A stretch of 64,000 nucleotides of DNA from assembly GCF_003945595.2 (NCBI RefSeq), contig NW_024105098.1:1674001-1738000 (forward strand), in the 5' to 3' direction. Made by a program: the position numbers and the translations under genes. The notes under the pieces are model-generated. The model was given only the letters and a program-made list of their open reading frames with translations. It had not been told where the DNA came from and did no database searches. Below, piece after piece: positions 1-14,300 of this stretch; position 1 is the first letter of the stretch; every line of letters begins with the position of its first letter. The DNA is from Pipra filicauda. Lineage: Eukaryota > Chordata > Aves > Passeriformes > Pipridae.

Positions 1-3000
1 AACATGCATAAATTACAAAAAAGTGGAAAAGAGAAAAGGTAAGACTAAAGAGGCCATACTTATTGAAGACATGCTACTGAAGCAGAGCAATGCAGGCAGA
101 AGGTTCATGGGAAACAACTGCATTCACAATTCACCATGTAGAGATGCATAATTTTCTGGGATTGCATAATTAAAACTTCCAAGAAATGCGCAGATAAGGG
201 TGAGCACCTTAGTGTTACAATTTCCTGTCTTCAGCCTGCAGAATTTCTCAGTCTTTTGCTACAGCAATTGTTTTCTATTTTTGTGACACTTGGGGTGACC
301 ACTTGTACTTTCTTTGAAGGGGCTGTCCCTTATTTCATTCAGTTACTGCAAACCCTTGCTCAGTTAAAGGAAGCCCTGAGCCATCCCTGCTGACTGAACA
401 GATACATCATTTAACAAAACTAACCACAAAACTAAAACCAGACAAAAAAACACCCTTCAAATCCTCTCCTTTTATGTTCTCCCCTGAACCTGGAATAAAA
501 ATAGCGGATGTTACACGTTTTGTTACACTTTGCCCCCTAAAACTGGGCTTAACACAAGGTTTCTGGTTTTGCACCTCCTGGGATGTGGTGTACAGTGACA
601 AAAGGTACCTGGAGCCTCTGAGCAACCAGTGCCTGCTGCACGTGGCTCCTGCCGTGTTCCAGCACAGAGAATACTTTATCCTAAGACTTTTAGGCAGCAC
701 AGGTCACTGCGTCCCTGTCAAGTTTTGGAGAATAAGGTTTAATACAGTTATCTGGAAGTTTTAAATGCAGGCTTCCCAGGCTGGCACCAGAGAGTAACCC
801 CAGCCCCGTGCTGAGCTGTGTGTTACATTCTGAAACACGGGAGAGGGAGAGCTCCAGAGCCCTGGGATGGAACAGACTGCAGCCGGTTTAGACTTTCAGA
901 GGACAACCGAGGTGGGAAACTCTGACAGAAGGTACGAACTGAAGACAAAAGAAGTCAGACAGGGGGGCAAAGGCCCTGGGAACAACCAAAAGCTGCACTG
1001 TGACTTGGTTCTCTCAGAGGCACTGAAACAACTGAGTCTGAGCTGTCTTTGCTGAAGTCTGTTTCGCTTCCCTAAACCATTTGTCATTTGAAATCAAGCC
1101 CTGCATGCTTTGCATTTATGCAGCAACCTGAAAAAACAAAGGATTCTACATTTCTTTTAAAAGCCATGATAACTTTAACCACCAACACGTAAATTTGAAG
1201 AGTAATGGTGGAGCAGACCTCGTTCACCTAAAAGCAGTGCAACCAGGACAATACTTTCAATGGAAAATGTTGTTATTTAAAGGTCATTGCATCTTTATAT
1301 TTTATATTTATATCAGCAATAAGTTACTGCATGTGTAGGGTGTATAGGTCTCATTTCCTGAGGCTGGAATGCAGATCACATGAACAAAATCTAACTGGAC
1401 CCCAAGTATTACTTGTGCTGTGCTGGATAAGTTCCACTTCTGCTTGGAGAGGGAATGCAGCCTGCAATGATCCATCTCATCAGCAAACCAAGATAGATCT
1501 CTGAACAAGAAAGGGCATCACCCTGTTGGGAACAAGCGTGGAAACAATTTTGTATTGATGGCAATATTTGCCATAAGTCTCATTGTAAATAAATCTCATA
1601 TCAGTGTTTTCCAAGACTCATTGTTATCTTAAATGATCAGGACAAGAAGCCTCATACAGCACCAACAATATATTAACTTCTCTTTCTTTGAGAAAACAAC
1701 TCAAGACTTGCCTGGAAATGAGCACTTTCCTCCATGACCCATCATGCCTCAAAGCACAGAAGCAATAAAACAGTGCTTCATTACCACACAGAGGAAAGAG
1801 AAATAATCTCTTGTGTCCCTGAATACCTTAAATTGAGTTATGAAGACTCATCAGAAGTCTTTGATAAAATATAAAAAGGCTAAGACAATCAAATGGTTTG
1901 AACACTATGTGAGTGATGATATTAAAGCTAATATCCCTCAAATTACTGCAAAATAAGAATATTTTCTTGTTGAGAATGTTGGTTGCCTATGTTTTCAATT
2001 ACATTTTCTCATCTGCCATAAGAGGTTTAGAATCTCAGGAAAAATTTCATTTTGGTAGTCCTGGAGACCCTGAGGTGGGTGTGTCCCAGGGGCTCCTCTC
2101 AGTCAGGGCTGGACATTTGGCCTCTCCAACAAACCTGGTTGTTGGAGCTCCTGTAACGGGAAAGAGCTGCTGGGGACGTGGTCGTGGGTGGCCAAAGCCT
2201 TTCCAAAGGATAATAGGTGAGACAAGAACTCTTCTAAACCAGTAATTGGTCAGCTGGTCTCTGTGTAACAGCCCTAATCCTTATCTCCTGAATCTGGAAG
2301 GATTTTGCAACCCCAGAGGGTTGGCTACTCGCAATTTGCAATTGTTTGAGTGTGATGAAGGCTTTGTGAGATAACACATTTATTGGAGGGCAAGCAGCAA
2401 GAGAATTGATGACATGCACTGGCATTTCACTGCTTAGAGTGAGATTTTATCTGAAAGGACATCTAGATAAAAGGAAGGGGATTTCAGTTCATGGCATTAA
2501 CTTCCAAATACCTGATTTCATTTCTTGGAGCTTGAAAAACAAAATAATAACCACTTTAGCCTGATTTAAGCCATCTTCTCTGAACATTTTTTTTTTATAT
2601 TTCAGGAAACTGGAAACATTCTGGAAGGGTTCAAACTAGACAAAAGCTGGATATGCTTTGTTTGTATGAAGAATTTTGTATACTGAGAGATTCAGTAGCA
2701 GGAATGTGCATGTTTCAGGAAATACCTAGTTCTCTTATTAAATGCTGCTTCTTTCAGCTTTCCAAAACCTGTGAAATGCCTTCTGTTTATTCCTACCTCA
2801 GATGCAACAGCAGAAAAAACCATTTTTCTTGTATAAACAGATTTGGATAGTTTGCAGAAACATGAGATACATGTGCAATTTCAGTCTTACATGTAAAGAG
2901 CTTTACAAACTTATTTAAATCAACATTAAATTATATTGAAAAATATTAAAATTTTAATATCTACCGGTTTTTGTAATAAAATGAAGCTTGGTATAATTAA

Positions 3001-5433
3001 ATTATGCATTTGGGCATACTAGAAATGTGCTGCCCTACCCATGTTTCAATGCATTGCCCATAAGTATTGTCTGGATGCCCAGTTGTCCCTTGTTTCTCTT
3101 CAAGAAAAAAGTAATCCCCTTGATTATCCCTCAGCCCTTCTGTGCCAATGGAGTCCCACCAGCACATAGAGTTTTCAGTGAAATCAGTGCCATTTTCATC
3201 ATTACCCTGCCCTGACAGGGATGTCTCACAGCCCCTGGGCAACCTGCACCGGGCATTTGGGGCAGGCCTGTGCCTGCCCCGTCCCCACTGGAGACCAGGA
3301 GGGTTTGCCATCAGTCTGAGAGGTACAAACCCCTCACCCAGCGGGGACAGAAGTGGCTGCAGTGGTGAATGGCTGAGCCTCACCTGAAACAGTGAGCTCT
3401 GCTTTATCACCCACTGAAACCAGTTCAAGAGCAATTCCCCAGCTGAAAGGTTTTGATTAGATACAGGAAGATCAGCAAAATCCACAGCAAATCACAAAGT
3501 CCTTACTACAGGAAACCTTCTCTTGGCCACACGAGTCAGAGCAGCACAGCACATTGGGATTGCAGTGTGGCAACGAGGAGACAACAAAAACTGCACCTCT
3601 CTGCAGGGCTGACAGTGGACTTGGTGCTGCCTGTGCCACAGCCAGGCCTCTGATGTTGGTGACAGCAGCAGTGACACCAGGGATGCAGGAACTGACCTAA
3701 ACTCCCAGCTCTTATCAGATGCTGCTGGCAGGATAGGCAGCCCTGCTCCAGAGCAGGTTCACACTCCGGATGGAGCCTCCAGGCCCAGCTCCACCCTGCA
3801 GGACTCATAAACAGAGGCCAGGACAAATCCTGCTCGGAGCAGGGACAGTCCTGTGGTGGCTGACGCCAGCAGAGCCCTCTCATCGCACATCTTGCCTGTC
3901 CCAGGACAGAGGATTTTATTCATTCTGGCATATTTAGCCAACCCACACAACACAGAGGGAGTACAAATCAAGGTGTTCCCCAAAAATGTGTTTCTAGAAG
4001 CATGCTGGGGAGGAAGGGTTTCAGCAGAAGTCCCTACACACAGTGTTTAGGGATTCTCCACCTCCTGGGAGCCTCAGAGTACACTGTGCCCCACCCCTGT
4101 GTCAGCTGGCACCGTGAGTCACAGCCGCTGGTCTGCCTTCTAAACGTTCTCACAGCACACTTGTTTCCTGTCACAGCCCGGTATCAGACCAGCAAAAAAT
4201 TACCAGAAAAATTAAAAAAAAAAAAGCTCTATGATCACTCAGTGTAAAACAGTGCTGCCAGGGCATCTATAGTTTTCACTGAAGTCAGCAAAGCCCACAA
4301 GTAACTAGGGCCAGGCCCTCCCTTTGCAACAGGTAGTAAATATAATGTAAGCAATTTGTTTAACTGGGGGATTTCAGCACAAATGCAAGGAGTGTTCCTG
4401 CTCCCAGAAATGATGATCTGGTACTACAACTGCAAAAATCAATGTTTCCTACATTCACCCACAGAGGGGGTGCAGGAAGATGCATGCACTGCTGCTTTCT
4501 GTCAAACCTGGGACATTGAAGTGGAAAGAAAAAGACAGGCAATAACCTTTAAACCTTAAGGTTTTCCTTACTGTAGTACAGTCTCTTGTGCAGTATGAGA
4601 AGAAGGTAGCTTTTAGCAATTCCTTCTCACAACAAAGTAATGCTCACAAAACTCTGGAATCGATCAAACAGTTTTGCTCAAAGCAAAAAAAAAAAAAGTT
4701 TATTAAAAAAATGAAGGGGATTGGAGCATGTGCTATGCAAGGCATAGTCTTTGTTCAATTTCCTTTTCCCCTATTAATTTTAAAAGAAGGTGACAAGTTC
4801 AAAATTGCTTATCTGGACTTTTTCAAAAGAGTGATCCAGTTTTTCCATCTGAAACAACGTTTTTCTTCAACATCCTGGCAACACCATGATCACTTCTGGA
4901 AAGCCCGAAATCAAAATGAAACATTTCACCTGAAAGAAGGGTTTTTTTAAATTTTCCACTTTGATCAAAAATACAAAGTGGTTCTTGCTTCTGCTCAAGC
5001 CAAGCTCCATCTCTGCCCTCTCCTGTGGGGCAGCCAGAAGATGCAAACAGCTCTCAAGGCACTGTGGGTGGTTGGAGCCTCCATCCTTGGCAGGCCACCA
5101 TATCTCAAGGCAGGTACATGGCTTGAGGCAAGAGCTCAGCTGGTGGCATGAATGGGAGAGCAGACTGAGGGTAATATGGGAACAAACAAACCAAACAGGT
5201 TGGCAAGAAGGGTAAGGAAGAGCACCTTGCTAGAAGGAAGCAGCAGTGGTCAGGCAACGCCCGTGCCCTGAGCTTGAAGAAAAACATGTCTGATGCAAGT
5301 TCTGGGGGGCAGAATGGGAATGTTACCTGAGTGAGCTGAAGCACCAGGTCACACCCACGGAAAAGCAGGGCAAGCTTTGCCTTCCTCAGGCTGAGGGAGA
5401 CTCTGCCACAGCACAGGAGACACAGCACACAGT

Positions 5434-5975
5434 TATAGAATCACAGAGTTACAGAAGATGATGAGTTGGAAGGGACCATCAGGATCACCCAGTCCAATTC
5501 CTGGCACTGCACAGACACCCCAACAATCCCACCCTGTCCCTGAGAGCATTGTCCAAACACTCCTGGAGCTCTGGCAGCCTTGGTGCTGTGCCCACTGCCC
5601 TGGGGAGCCTGTTCAGTGCCCAACCAGCCTCTGGGGGAAGAGCCTTTTCCTGAGATCCAACCTGACCCTGCCCTGGCACAGCTCCAGCCATTCCCTCAAC
5701 TCCTATCACTGGTCACCAGAATGAAGAGATCGGTGCCTGCCCCTCCGGTGCCCCTCGGGAGGATGTTGCAGACCCCAATGAGATCTGACCTCAGTCTCCT
5801 CCAGGCTGAACAGACCAAGGGCCCTCAGCCACTCCTCATATGGTTTCCCCTCAAGGCCCTTCACCACCCTCCTGGCCTCCTTCAGATGCTCTGTAATGGC
5901 TTAATGTCTTTTTTATATTGTGGTGACTAAAACTCCCCCAGTACTCAAGGTGAGGCCACCCCAGTGCAGTTTTGG
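5434..5975 (-). mobile_element. CR1 LINE, 5'-truncated, 3' end
   Basis: Read on the minus strand, this stretch contains the familiar 3' part of avian CR1. It includes a segment like 'GGAGGAGACTGAGGTCAGA', the block around 'GGCTCCCCAGGGCAGTGG', the block 'CTCAGGGACAGGGTGGGATT', the block 'GGTCCCTTCCAACTC', and a terminal 'GTGATTCTATAAC' close to the ATTCTATGA tail. Only one tail unit remains. The right (5') limit is approximate, because CR1-like similarity ('GTACTCAAGGTGAGGCC' on the plus strand at about 5940) fades near 5975. No intact reverse transcriptase frame is present, so this is a dead copy. It lies in INPP5D intron 2 in the same orientation as the gene. Confidence 0.92.
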
Positions 5976-7957
5976 CATGGACAGCTGCTCTACAAGTGCC
6001 CCAGTTTCTTAAGGAGACTCCACCTTTATTAAAAGCCAAAGCTGCTCCCACAAATACAAGGTTGGTTCTCTCTCAGCAGCTTTTACCAAGGGCATCTCCA
6101 GAGCCGGCCCTGTTTGTGCCATGGTGCCATCTCTCCATCAGGATATCTCCCCCAGCCTCCACAAGGCCAGTGCTTGATCCTGCAAACAACCTATGAACCG
6201 TTATCTGACAGACCAGAAAATAAGTTCTGGCCAAGAGCAGAAAATAAGATGCAATCTAGCTGCCCCTGAGAACTGACTGACTGACTGCAGCCAGCAGATA
6301 ACATGAGCTGGGAACTCCTGTTGGAGATGTACCAGAAATCAAGAGAGATCAAACTCCACCAGGTTTTAACAATGGTACTACACCCCCCTGTACCAATCCA
6401 TAGTCACTGACCAGCCAACACCAGTGTCTTCCTCCTTCTCACCACCTCTTTCAAGCACTCTCACTCCCAAGGCAGGTTATACTCTTGACAGTGACCTTTT
6501 AAAATAGCAGTATATCGAGGCAATCCAGGGTAAAGCATTAGGCAAAGGCAGTATCACAGTTTTTCAACAGCAGCTCTTGACCTCAGTGCCTTCTCACACT
6601 GAGCAAGAGACAGTTGTACTGGGAATCTCCTTATCTGACTGCAGCCTGCCAAGTTTGGCAGTTTAAGGGGGTTCTCTGGGCTCTTTAGACAACAGAGACA
6701 GGACCCACTAAGGACAGTTCAGCCCACCCAGATCAGAAACCCATTTCTTTCCTGCTGACTAGAGAGATACAACTCACCTTTGGCTACGTGACAGCTTTGA
6801 CTGCACATCTAAGGTCAACCAGGGATAGCTATTTAAAATTATTTTTGGTAACCCAATCCTCAGACTGGGCCAAGTTCCCCATTTGTTGGGGGGATGCTAA
6901 GATCATAAGGAATGCAGATTGGGCAGTGAAGAGGGTCATATTGAAACCTCAGCCAGTTGGATAAATGAAGTGCTTTAAGTGACAGCACAGGAAAGTAATA
7001 TCTTCTGTCAATCTGGATGGCAAGAACTGACTATAGGTGCTTAGATAACAATGACAATGTTAGTGTCTTTAGTTTGTCTCTCATGTTTAGCTTGATCTTG
7101 CAATGCCCAAGGACTCCTTTGCTGCTTTGCCCCTCTTTGCACAAACATGATTACACTCAGCTAATCCCCAAACATTCCATAACTACACATTAATTATGCC
7201 TCCCCTTTGGAGCAAGGGAAAATCATATTTGTTTTCCCAGAGAAGAAAGTGAAGTGGTCCAGCTGTGACTTACCCCCAGGCAGCAGCTCAGCCACCTCAG
7301 GGGCAGTTCTTTCCAGCCTCGTGCCCTGCTCCTCGATCTCTGTGGAACTGTTATTTGCTCTCTTCCTATTCTCAGCTCTCAGTGCTTCACTACAGTGAGA
7401 GTCTGCAGGCAGCAGGGAGACCTGTGACTAATTGTTCTCAGCCTAAAGATCTCTACTGGCTCTTACAGATCCTGTGTTTCAAGGGGTTTTCATTACTCCT
7501 ACCCTCCTTCCTTAAATATGTTTTCATCAGCAGGAGGCAAGTTTGATTCATCCAAGCCATGGCTTTCTTTGCCCATATTTTGAAGTCTCAAGTAATGGAA
7601 GGAGAAAATTACTCAGTTCCAGAAAAGAAGGGGGACAAATTTCCTTTGTATGTGAAGAAAACAGTCTGTGATGGTGACCTCTACAGCCCAGTGTGCTTTG
7701 GGAGGACACCAGCTGCATTCCAGATATGGCAGGCCAGAGGGATTCCTGACCATGCTAGCTGCTGTAGAGCTGCTGCAGGTGCAGAATCCCAATGGCACAT
7801 CAGACCATGTCACAAAATGCTGGAAGGACATATGCAAATATTATTTTCTTCAGCCTGAATGTGAAAAAGTGCATCTCAGAATGCAAAAATGCACACCTCC
7901 CTTTCTGCTACCAGATAATGTAACCATGCAAAAAAATAACACTGAGTATCATTCCAC

Positions 7958-7977
7958 TGGGGCGGGTCCGGGATCGC
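7958..7977 (+). other. Retroviral primer-binding-site-like or tRNA 3'-end-like motif
   Basis: TGGGGCGGGTCCGGGATCGC shares its TGGGG start and GTCCGGGAT core with the proline-tRNA primer-binding site of gammaretroviruses. Read on the other strand it resembles a degenerate tRNA T-arm with a GTGCGATCC box. I see no flanking LTR, no gag-like frame and no full tRNA cloverleaf. It may be a remnant of an old retroelement or tRNA-derived SINE, or chance. Confidence 0.25.
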
Positions 7978-10900
7978 ACTAGAAAAGAGAAAAATGAAAT
8001 GGCCTCTCCAAGCCTCAATGAAAAAGCGAAGCACCTTGCAGCTTTAAAGGTGAAAAAACTCCACAAGTGGTAGAGGGAGAGCCTGTCCTGTCACATGTGC
8101 CGTGTATGTAGCTGTGACATGGGACCTCTTCTGAAGCTGCTGTCATCATGACAAGCTCCTGACAGACAACATTCCAGCCCTGGGCAGGAAGGCAGCTTTT
8201 TTCAGGAAGGAGCACTGTGCAGGCAAAAAAAAAAAGGTCACATTGCACAATCAGGGCTCATAACTAATGCAGGCTAATCTCAGGATTGAGTATTGAATTT
8301 TTCCTATATAATTTTTATAAGCTCAGAAATGAAAAGCACTTACCGATTGCTGTATTAATTTAACACCTGTTCTAATTCCATTGGATTAGTAGACTCCTTC
8401 CTTTTTTAATGGGATTTTTTAAAATGCCAACACTCCATTCTATTCCACAGCTTTTATATCCTTGCACAGAAGTAATCTTTTCAAAAGTCTGATCTTGTAA
8501 TACACATGAAGTAGTTTTTGTTTTATCCAAAAATCAACAGACAAGCAACCAAAAAAAGCCTGGCCCAGCTGGGACACTGTACCAAGAACAGCAGCCAACC
8601 ACATGAGACTGTTTTTCCTCTGAGCCTCAATTACCACTTTCACTGGGTCCCTCTCTTGCCAGAAGAAGCCACCCCCCTTCTTCTGCCTCTCCCACAGAAC
8701 TGGAATAAGGCAGCACAAAGCAGGAGGTGTTTTGTCTTCAAAACATGAGTTAACAACACACTTTATTTAGCCTACTCCTGATATTCAACCTACAGTTCCT
8801 GGCAACCCAGCTTACAAAGGTATTCCACCACAGTCCCTCTGCATCCCATGACATAGGAACAAGAGAAATCCCTCACAATCACAGCACAGATCCCAAGAGA
8901 ATCTTAAAAATTACATGTTCATAAACCTTGATCCAGCATGAGAACTGCCCATTGCTACAGCAGAGAGAAATATGGATTTCCTGTGGCTGCAGGGCTCTGA
9001 CTTGCAGACAAGTGGAACAGCCATACATGAAAACAGGCCCTTTTGTCACAGCAGAAACACTCTCAGACCCAGCACGAGCTGGGGAGCGTAGCTGGCACCC
9101 TTGCAGGCTGTACAGAGCTCCCTGGGGGCAGGGCTGGGGCCAGCCTGTGCCTCAGCACTCCCTGCAGGGCTGCACACACGGCCACAGGGCTCTCCACTCA
9201 GCTTCCAAACCCCCATTGCTCTGGCACCAGTGTCCTGCCAGCAGAGGCTGCAGGCCAGGCTGCAGACAGCACTGCTCACACGACATGCCAGGGGGGCACT
9301 GAGGGACCAGGAGGGGACAGGGCTTGCCCAGGACACAAAGGGACAAAGTGTGGGGCTATCTGGCTGCCTTTGCAGGTACTCTCTGGCCTACCTTTCTTCC
9401 TCTCCCACAGGGGGATAGACAACATAGGATCATTTCTGTGCTTGTTTTCCAAAAGACAAAGCAGCTGTCAGACTCATACTCCAAAGCCATTCAGAGTTAG
9501 GGTTCCACAATGTCCCTTCCTCACCCCGGTGCCAGGGCAAAGAGCAAGAACATCATTAGCAGTGCCAGGCTCCCACCCCAGCCCTGCCACAGAGCTGGTG
9601 TGGACATAAGTAGTTGTGCCCATTGCTGACCCTCAGGTCTCCCCCAGCACTCTCCCTGCCCAGGGGAGCTTCATTTGTGAGCTCTCTGGCACAATGAGAC
9701 CCTGACCCCTGCAGCTGCTCTGGGTACTGGAGCAATGATAAACAATGGATCATCTTCTGAACACATGCCACCATCACAGCACCACACCACCACAACACAC
9801 CAAGACACATTATTTATGATGGTAAGGCTGGGCTAGATCAGATGATGGGGGAAAACTGAGTATCCCTACAAACAGGCTGCTGCACCCTGTGAAGCCAGAT
9901 CAGAATGGCAGCTTCTTGGTTCCAGCTGCGTGCCAGCCCTGCTCCCAGCCTGCACAGGCTCCTCTGCATGGTGTTGCCCAGTGCTCTGGGAAGGTGGATG
10001 AGTTTTGGTGACCTGCCATAGTAACACATACAGCCCCAGGTCAAGTCTGGCACAGTGTCCCACTGCCAGTTCCTCCTTAAAAACAGAAGTGCAAGTGAGG
10101 CAGAGGAATCTCAATGACTCTGGGGAATCCAGCTGTCGAGGCCAAGTGGGATATGGTGGCTGGCTCTGGGCACAGGGCTGAGAGCCTGGAATTGGCCTGG
10201 GTGGCAATATAGCTGTGTTTGTGCAGAGTTGCATCTGAGTGGGGCTCCTAAGAACAGCTCGAGCTCCCAAAAAGTGGCTCTTCCAGAAGCCAAGCTGGAT
10301 GTGTGCACCCAGGACACACAATCCACAATTCCCATCAACAACCTACAGCTGAAAGAAAGCTGCCAGCACTCTGCTGTTCTCACTAACCTGATGCCTCCAG
10401 TTTCAGATATGCTGCCTCTTACTGCAGATCTCAGAGAGAAACTGGTGACCCCAAAGCACATCAGGAAATACACGAGTGACATGGTGCATGTGAGGCATGT
10501 GAGCCACACGTGGAGTCAGTAGAAATCTGATTTCTAGTGTGGGAAGCTGGTTGTCATCTGAAATGGGAAGGAATGATTGTAGACTGACTCTGAATAGCAG
10601 GGCAGACTGGTAGCCTGGGCATTTCCTTTTAATTTTGCAGGGAATGCCCATGCAGCACTGGCTGTGCCAAGAGGATGGAGTCAGCTGCAGCCCCACTGCT
10701 GCCTAATAAACCCATGCCCAATTCTTGGGGCTGGAAGAGACCATGCCTCTCTCCCAACCCCAAGTTTCATGTTCTATATTAAGAAAACCAGAGCTGAGAG
10801 GTGGCACAGGAAGGGGAAGTGGCTCATTTAGGATACTAAAGCAGAATAGGAATAAACAGAAGGTCTGAAAGTCCTGCCCTCAATCTAGTACTTTCTGGAT

Positions 10901-11266
10901 CCTGAGACCAGAACTCAATTTACGTTCTCTGGGTGTAGGTAAACTGTGCTGCAATTTTGGATTGAAAAGACCCACAGTGTACTGATAGGAAGTTGGCTTC
11001 AGAGGAAAAGGTATTCCATGGGCTGCGCTTCTCAGTTGTATAAAACCTGTCAGGGACATGTGTTAAGTAACACGTGCTGATGGCCATGGCAGGACCAGAC
11101 AGAAGACTAAAATCTGCCCAGCAGTGGGCTGGAGACCAGCACTGTGCTGGCCAGGGCATTAGTTTAACTCCTTGTATCCTTTTTCTCTTGGTGTTAAAAT
11201 TGCTTTAAAACCCAGCAGCTGTCAGGGCCATCTTTGTGGGCCAACATAGTACACAGCAGGGCTTAC

Positions 11267-11330
11267 CTGGACAACGAGCTTGTTTTCTTTACCAGGCAGA
11301 ATTCGGTAGGTATAGACACAATTCCGGAAC
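11267..11330 (-). CDS. INPP5D: INPP5D coding exon 2
   Basis: 64 nt. The acceptor CAG on the minus strand is at 11333-11331 and the donor GTAAGC at 11266-11261. The two leftover bases of exon 1 complete a leucine codon, followed by FRNCVYTYRILPGKENKLVVQ, and the exon ends in phase 0 at CAG. It corresponds to the central strands of the SHIP1 SH2 domain (human YRNCVYTYRILPNEDDK, from memory). The lysine-rich loop differs from human but the core is unchanged. Confidence 0.95.
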
Positions 11331-14300
11331 CTGGAACAGATCATAGGTGATGTGGTTACACCGTGTCCAGAAGGGAATCTCAGCATGGTACCCCCCCACC
11401 CCCGTGAGAACAGGCTTTGGGACATTCTGAGACATACAGATGGCTTCATGCACAAGAGATTTAAACATTTCTCTTCCTTTCCCTGGAGTCTGTGAACTAA
11501 CACAAACTTGAAGTGTTCTTGGTCACTGACACATCTGCAGATGTCCCTGCAGAAAGTGGTATCAGCATCAGCTCAGAGTGAGTTATTCAACTCTCGTTCT
11601 GGCCGGAAAGAGAAAATACCAAATGGCTTTAGCTGTCAGTAGAGAGGGCAGCTCAGGAAGGAATGGAAAAGCAGAAAGCCAAAAGACACGGGGCCAAAAT
11701 CAGCAGTGAACAAGTAAACTGAAGGGCTAGTATGTGCATTGACTTGTATTGGAAAAAACAATCAATAGATTTCAGCTAAATCTCAGTACAAGAGCTGATT
11801 GCTAGGCACATTTTCTTCCACAAGTCTTAAACAGCCTGAGTGAAAACCCATCTCGCCATCCTGGTGTGGGTGCACACTGTACATGTGCATCTGTAGATCA
11901 GCCATAAAAAACATTTTGTCCCAGCTAAATTCTATTAGATTCTTATTTAAGGAGGGATGGAAGAGCCTTTTTCCCAGTGAAGGGTCACATCAATGCACAA
12001 GAGTCCAAGTGAAGCCTGAGCAGTGTTGTAAGGTGGCAAATTTGACCTTCCTCAGCAGCTGTTGAGCTTTGGAGATCTCATCCAAGAAGTATTGACTAAA
12101 AAGATATATTTTTACTTTTCTCCCAAGTGAACAACAATCTTTTAAGTCACCTGCAAAGCACTCTGTTAAAGCATACAATATCTCTCTGAGCCAGCAAACA
12201 GTGCTGGTTTCAACGCCTTCCTCTCAAAAGAAAGAACAGAATCTGCTTTTAGAGCTTCCTCAGCTGTAACAGAAACTCTGCATTACCTGTGGAATTGTCA
12301 CAAAATGTGGCCTGAGGTCAGCCTCCCCACTGGGGAGATCAGGCAGATTGATAAAACATCCTAATCTCTTTTACAGTTGTATCGTGAGTCTGTTCATCAT
12401 ATGCCTTTCAGAATCATTCCATGCAGGAGAGAGAAGAGGTTGCCAGGATTTTAGGCAGCTTTGTACAAGGAGTCACAAAGACATTGGAAATGCAAATAAA
12501 TTACTCATAGATCATAGCTGAGCTTTTCCAGGGTGTCTGGAGAATTTGGTCGTGCACGCACATGAACGTGCATCTTTTGATGGCATTAATGCAAAGGACG
12601 CAGAAGAATTCAAACTGCTCCCAGAGCTCATTTCACAGGCACCTGTTCATTCACACATCTGGGACAGGGCTGGCAGTCACAGACATGATCCCCAACTGCT
12701 GTGGGCAGCCACAGCACTGCTAATGTCACCAATCCCAGGGCAATCAACGCCAGATGAGGATATGCCCCAAGAAAGGGTACGGGGTTTGTTTTTATCTGTC
12801 AGTGCAGCTCTCTTACACCATTTCCTCCTGCTGATATGCAAACAGGGCTAAGCAGAACTGCTCATGCAGCTCATGAGAGACAATTTGTGTGTGTGGAGAT
12901 TATGAAACTGATAAACGAACCAGCTCAATGGCTCTTGTGTCACAGCAGGACCCTCGTGTTGCCTCCACAGAAAGTGCCTCATCACACAGAGCTCACTTTG
13001 TAAAGTGCTTTGGGCTGAGGACAGGTGAGATCAGAGGAAGAACAAGGAAGGAAGGGCAGCTGGGTGAGACAGGTGTAGAGAGGAGCACTTCCTGGGATCA
13101 AAAGCAGGAATCCTTTTTAGCAGTCTTCTAATTTACTGCATGTGGATGAAGAAGACTGGGACTCTTACTTCATTTTTACCCTTAGGCTTTCTCTCCTTGG
13201 CATCCTGACTGTCAAGTTGCGTGGTCCCAATTACCGCCACATTCCAGGTCCTCCCTAAAAACTGGGTTGAGTTCAGAATTGCTTAACCATTGTTCAGGCT
13301 GTCCATGTGGAAGGTAAATAAAACATCAGCCCCAGTTTAAACAGGTCTCCAAGTACTTTTTCATCTCTCTATCCTCTCAACCAAGCAGAGGAGGAAAGGG
13401 GACAAGGCTGGTATTTGCTCTTTCCTCTCCTGCTGTGTGTTTTTATGTGCAGGTGATGACCTGCATATTGGGAGTGCCTGGAGATCCTACACAGGGCCGC
13501 CATGCCAGACATGGTGCTAAGTGCACCGTGAGAGAGGCAGGGGAGCTGGACATGGCATCTCACAGGCGCTGAGAGGGGTCCCAAAGCTGCAGGTAGCCCT
13601 TGAGGGTCATCTCTAAAGAGTTGTTAATCCTGCAGTCATCCATGGATGAACCACCAACAGAAGATCCCCTGGAGGAATGGTACCAGTTCAGCTGCAGGGA
13701 ACACTAAGCAGGCTCTTTCGGATTTCAGGATCCAGGCATTCCCCTTCAGGTGAGTTAAAGAGCCCATTTCTTGTCAATAAACTGGCAGATCACATGGTGC
13801 AGGCACAGAGAAAGGAGGAGGAAAAGGGCTTTGCTTCTTGCCTTTTATGGGGCAGTGTGACCATGGGCCAGCAGTGCAGGGGAGGAGCGTTCCCCAGCCT
13901 TTCACTCCCCGAGTTAGAAGCTGCTGTTCTAAGTTTCAGAAAAAGAGGGGAGGCACTCTTAAAGGCCCTGCAAATACATATCCCTTACTCGTCTATATTT
14001 ATACAAATCCTGTTTTCCTCAAGTAGCTCTTCAATAAAATCACTATTTCATTCTGTGACATTCTAATAATAAGTGTTTTGCTGGTTTTCAGTTGATCTGC
14101 CCAATAAATATAAGAGCTTTGTAGAATATGACATTTCTTTTTCAGAGGAAATTTCATGGGTTTTGTTTTCCTTATCTATACACAGTTGACACTTTCTCCC
14201 TTTCAAAATAATTCTATTTTTGTGGAAACAATTTTGCTGTCAGCTTTCGAGTCCCCTCATTCTTTGTCCCCAGCCTCTCTGTTTTTTAAACAGAAGTAAC

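Larger units (their letters stand above)
1..11266 (-). other. INPP5D intron 2 (partial), no further exon recognised
   Basis: The exon expected next (the end of the SH2 domain, around a FFTKLDQLIEFY-like motif) was looked for by eye on the minus strand from 11266 down to 1 and not found. This stretch is therefore read as one intron running off the left edge. It contains the CR1 element at 5434-5975, a primer-binding-site-like motif at 7958-7977, and short poly-A/T runs. The open reading frames here (up to 188 codons near 9.0-9.6 kb) show no family resemblance or splice support. Confidence 0.7.

Noticed and set aside
2997..3485. 162-codon minus-strand frame
   Set aside because: No similarity to SHIP1 or any family I know, no flanking splice logic; consistent with chance in intron.
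9043..9609. 188-codon plus-strand frame in INPP5D intron 2
   Set aside because: No domain, low-complexity composition, overlapping open frames in several phases and no splice signals.
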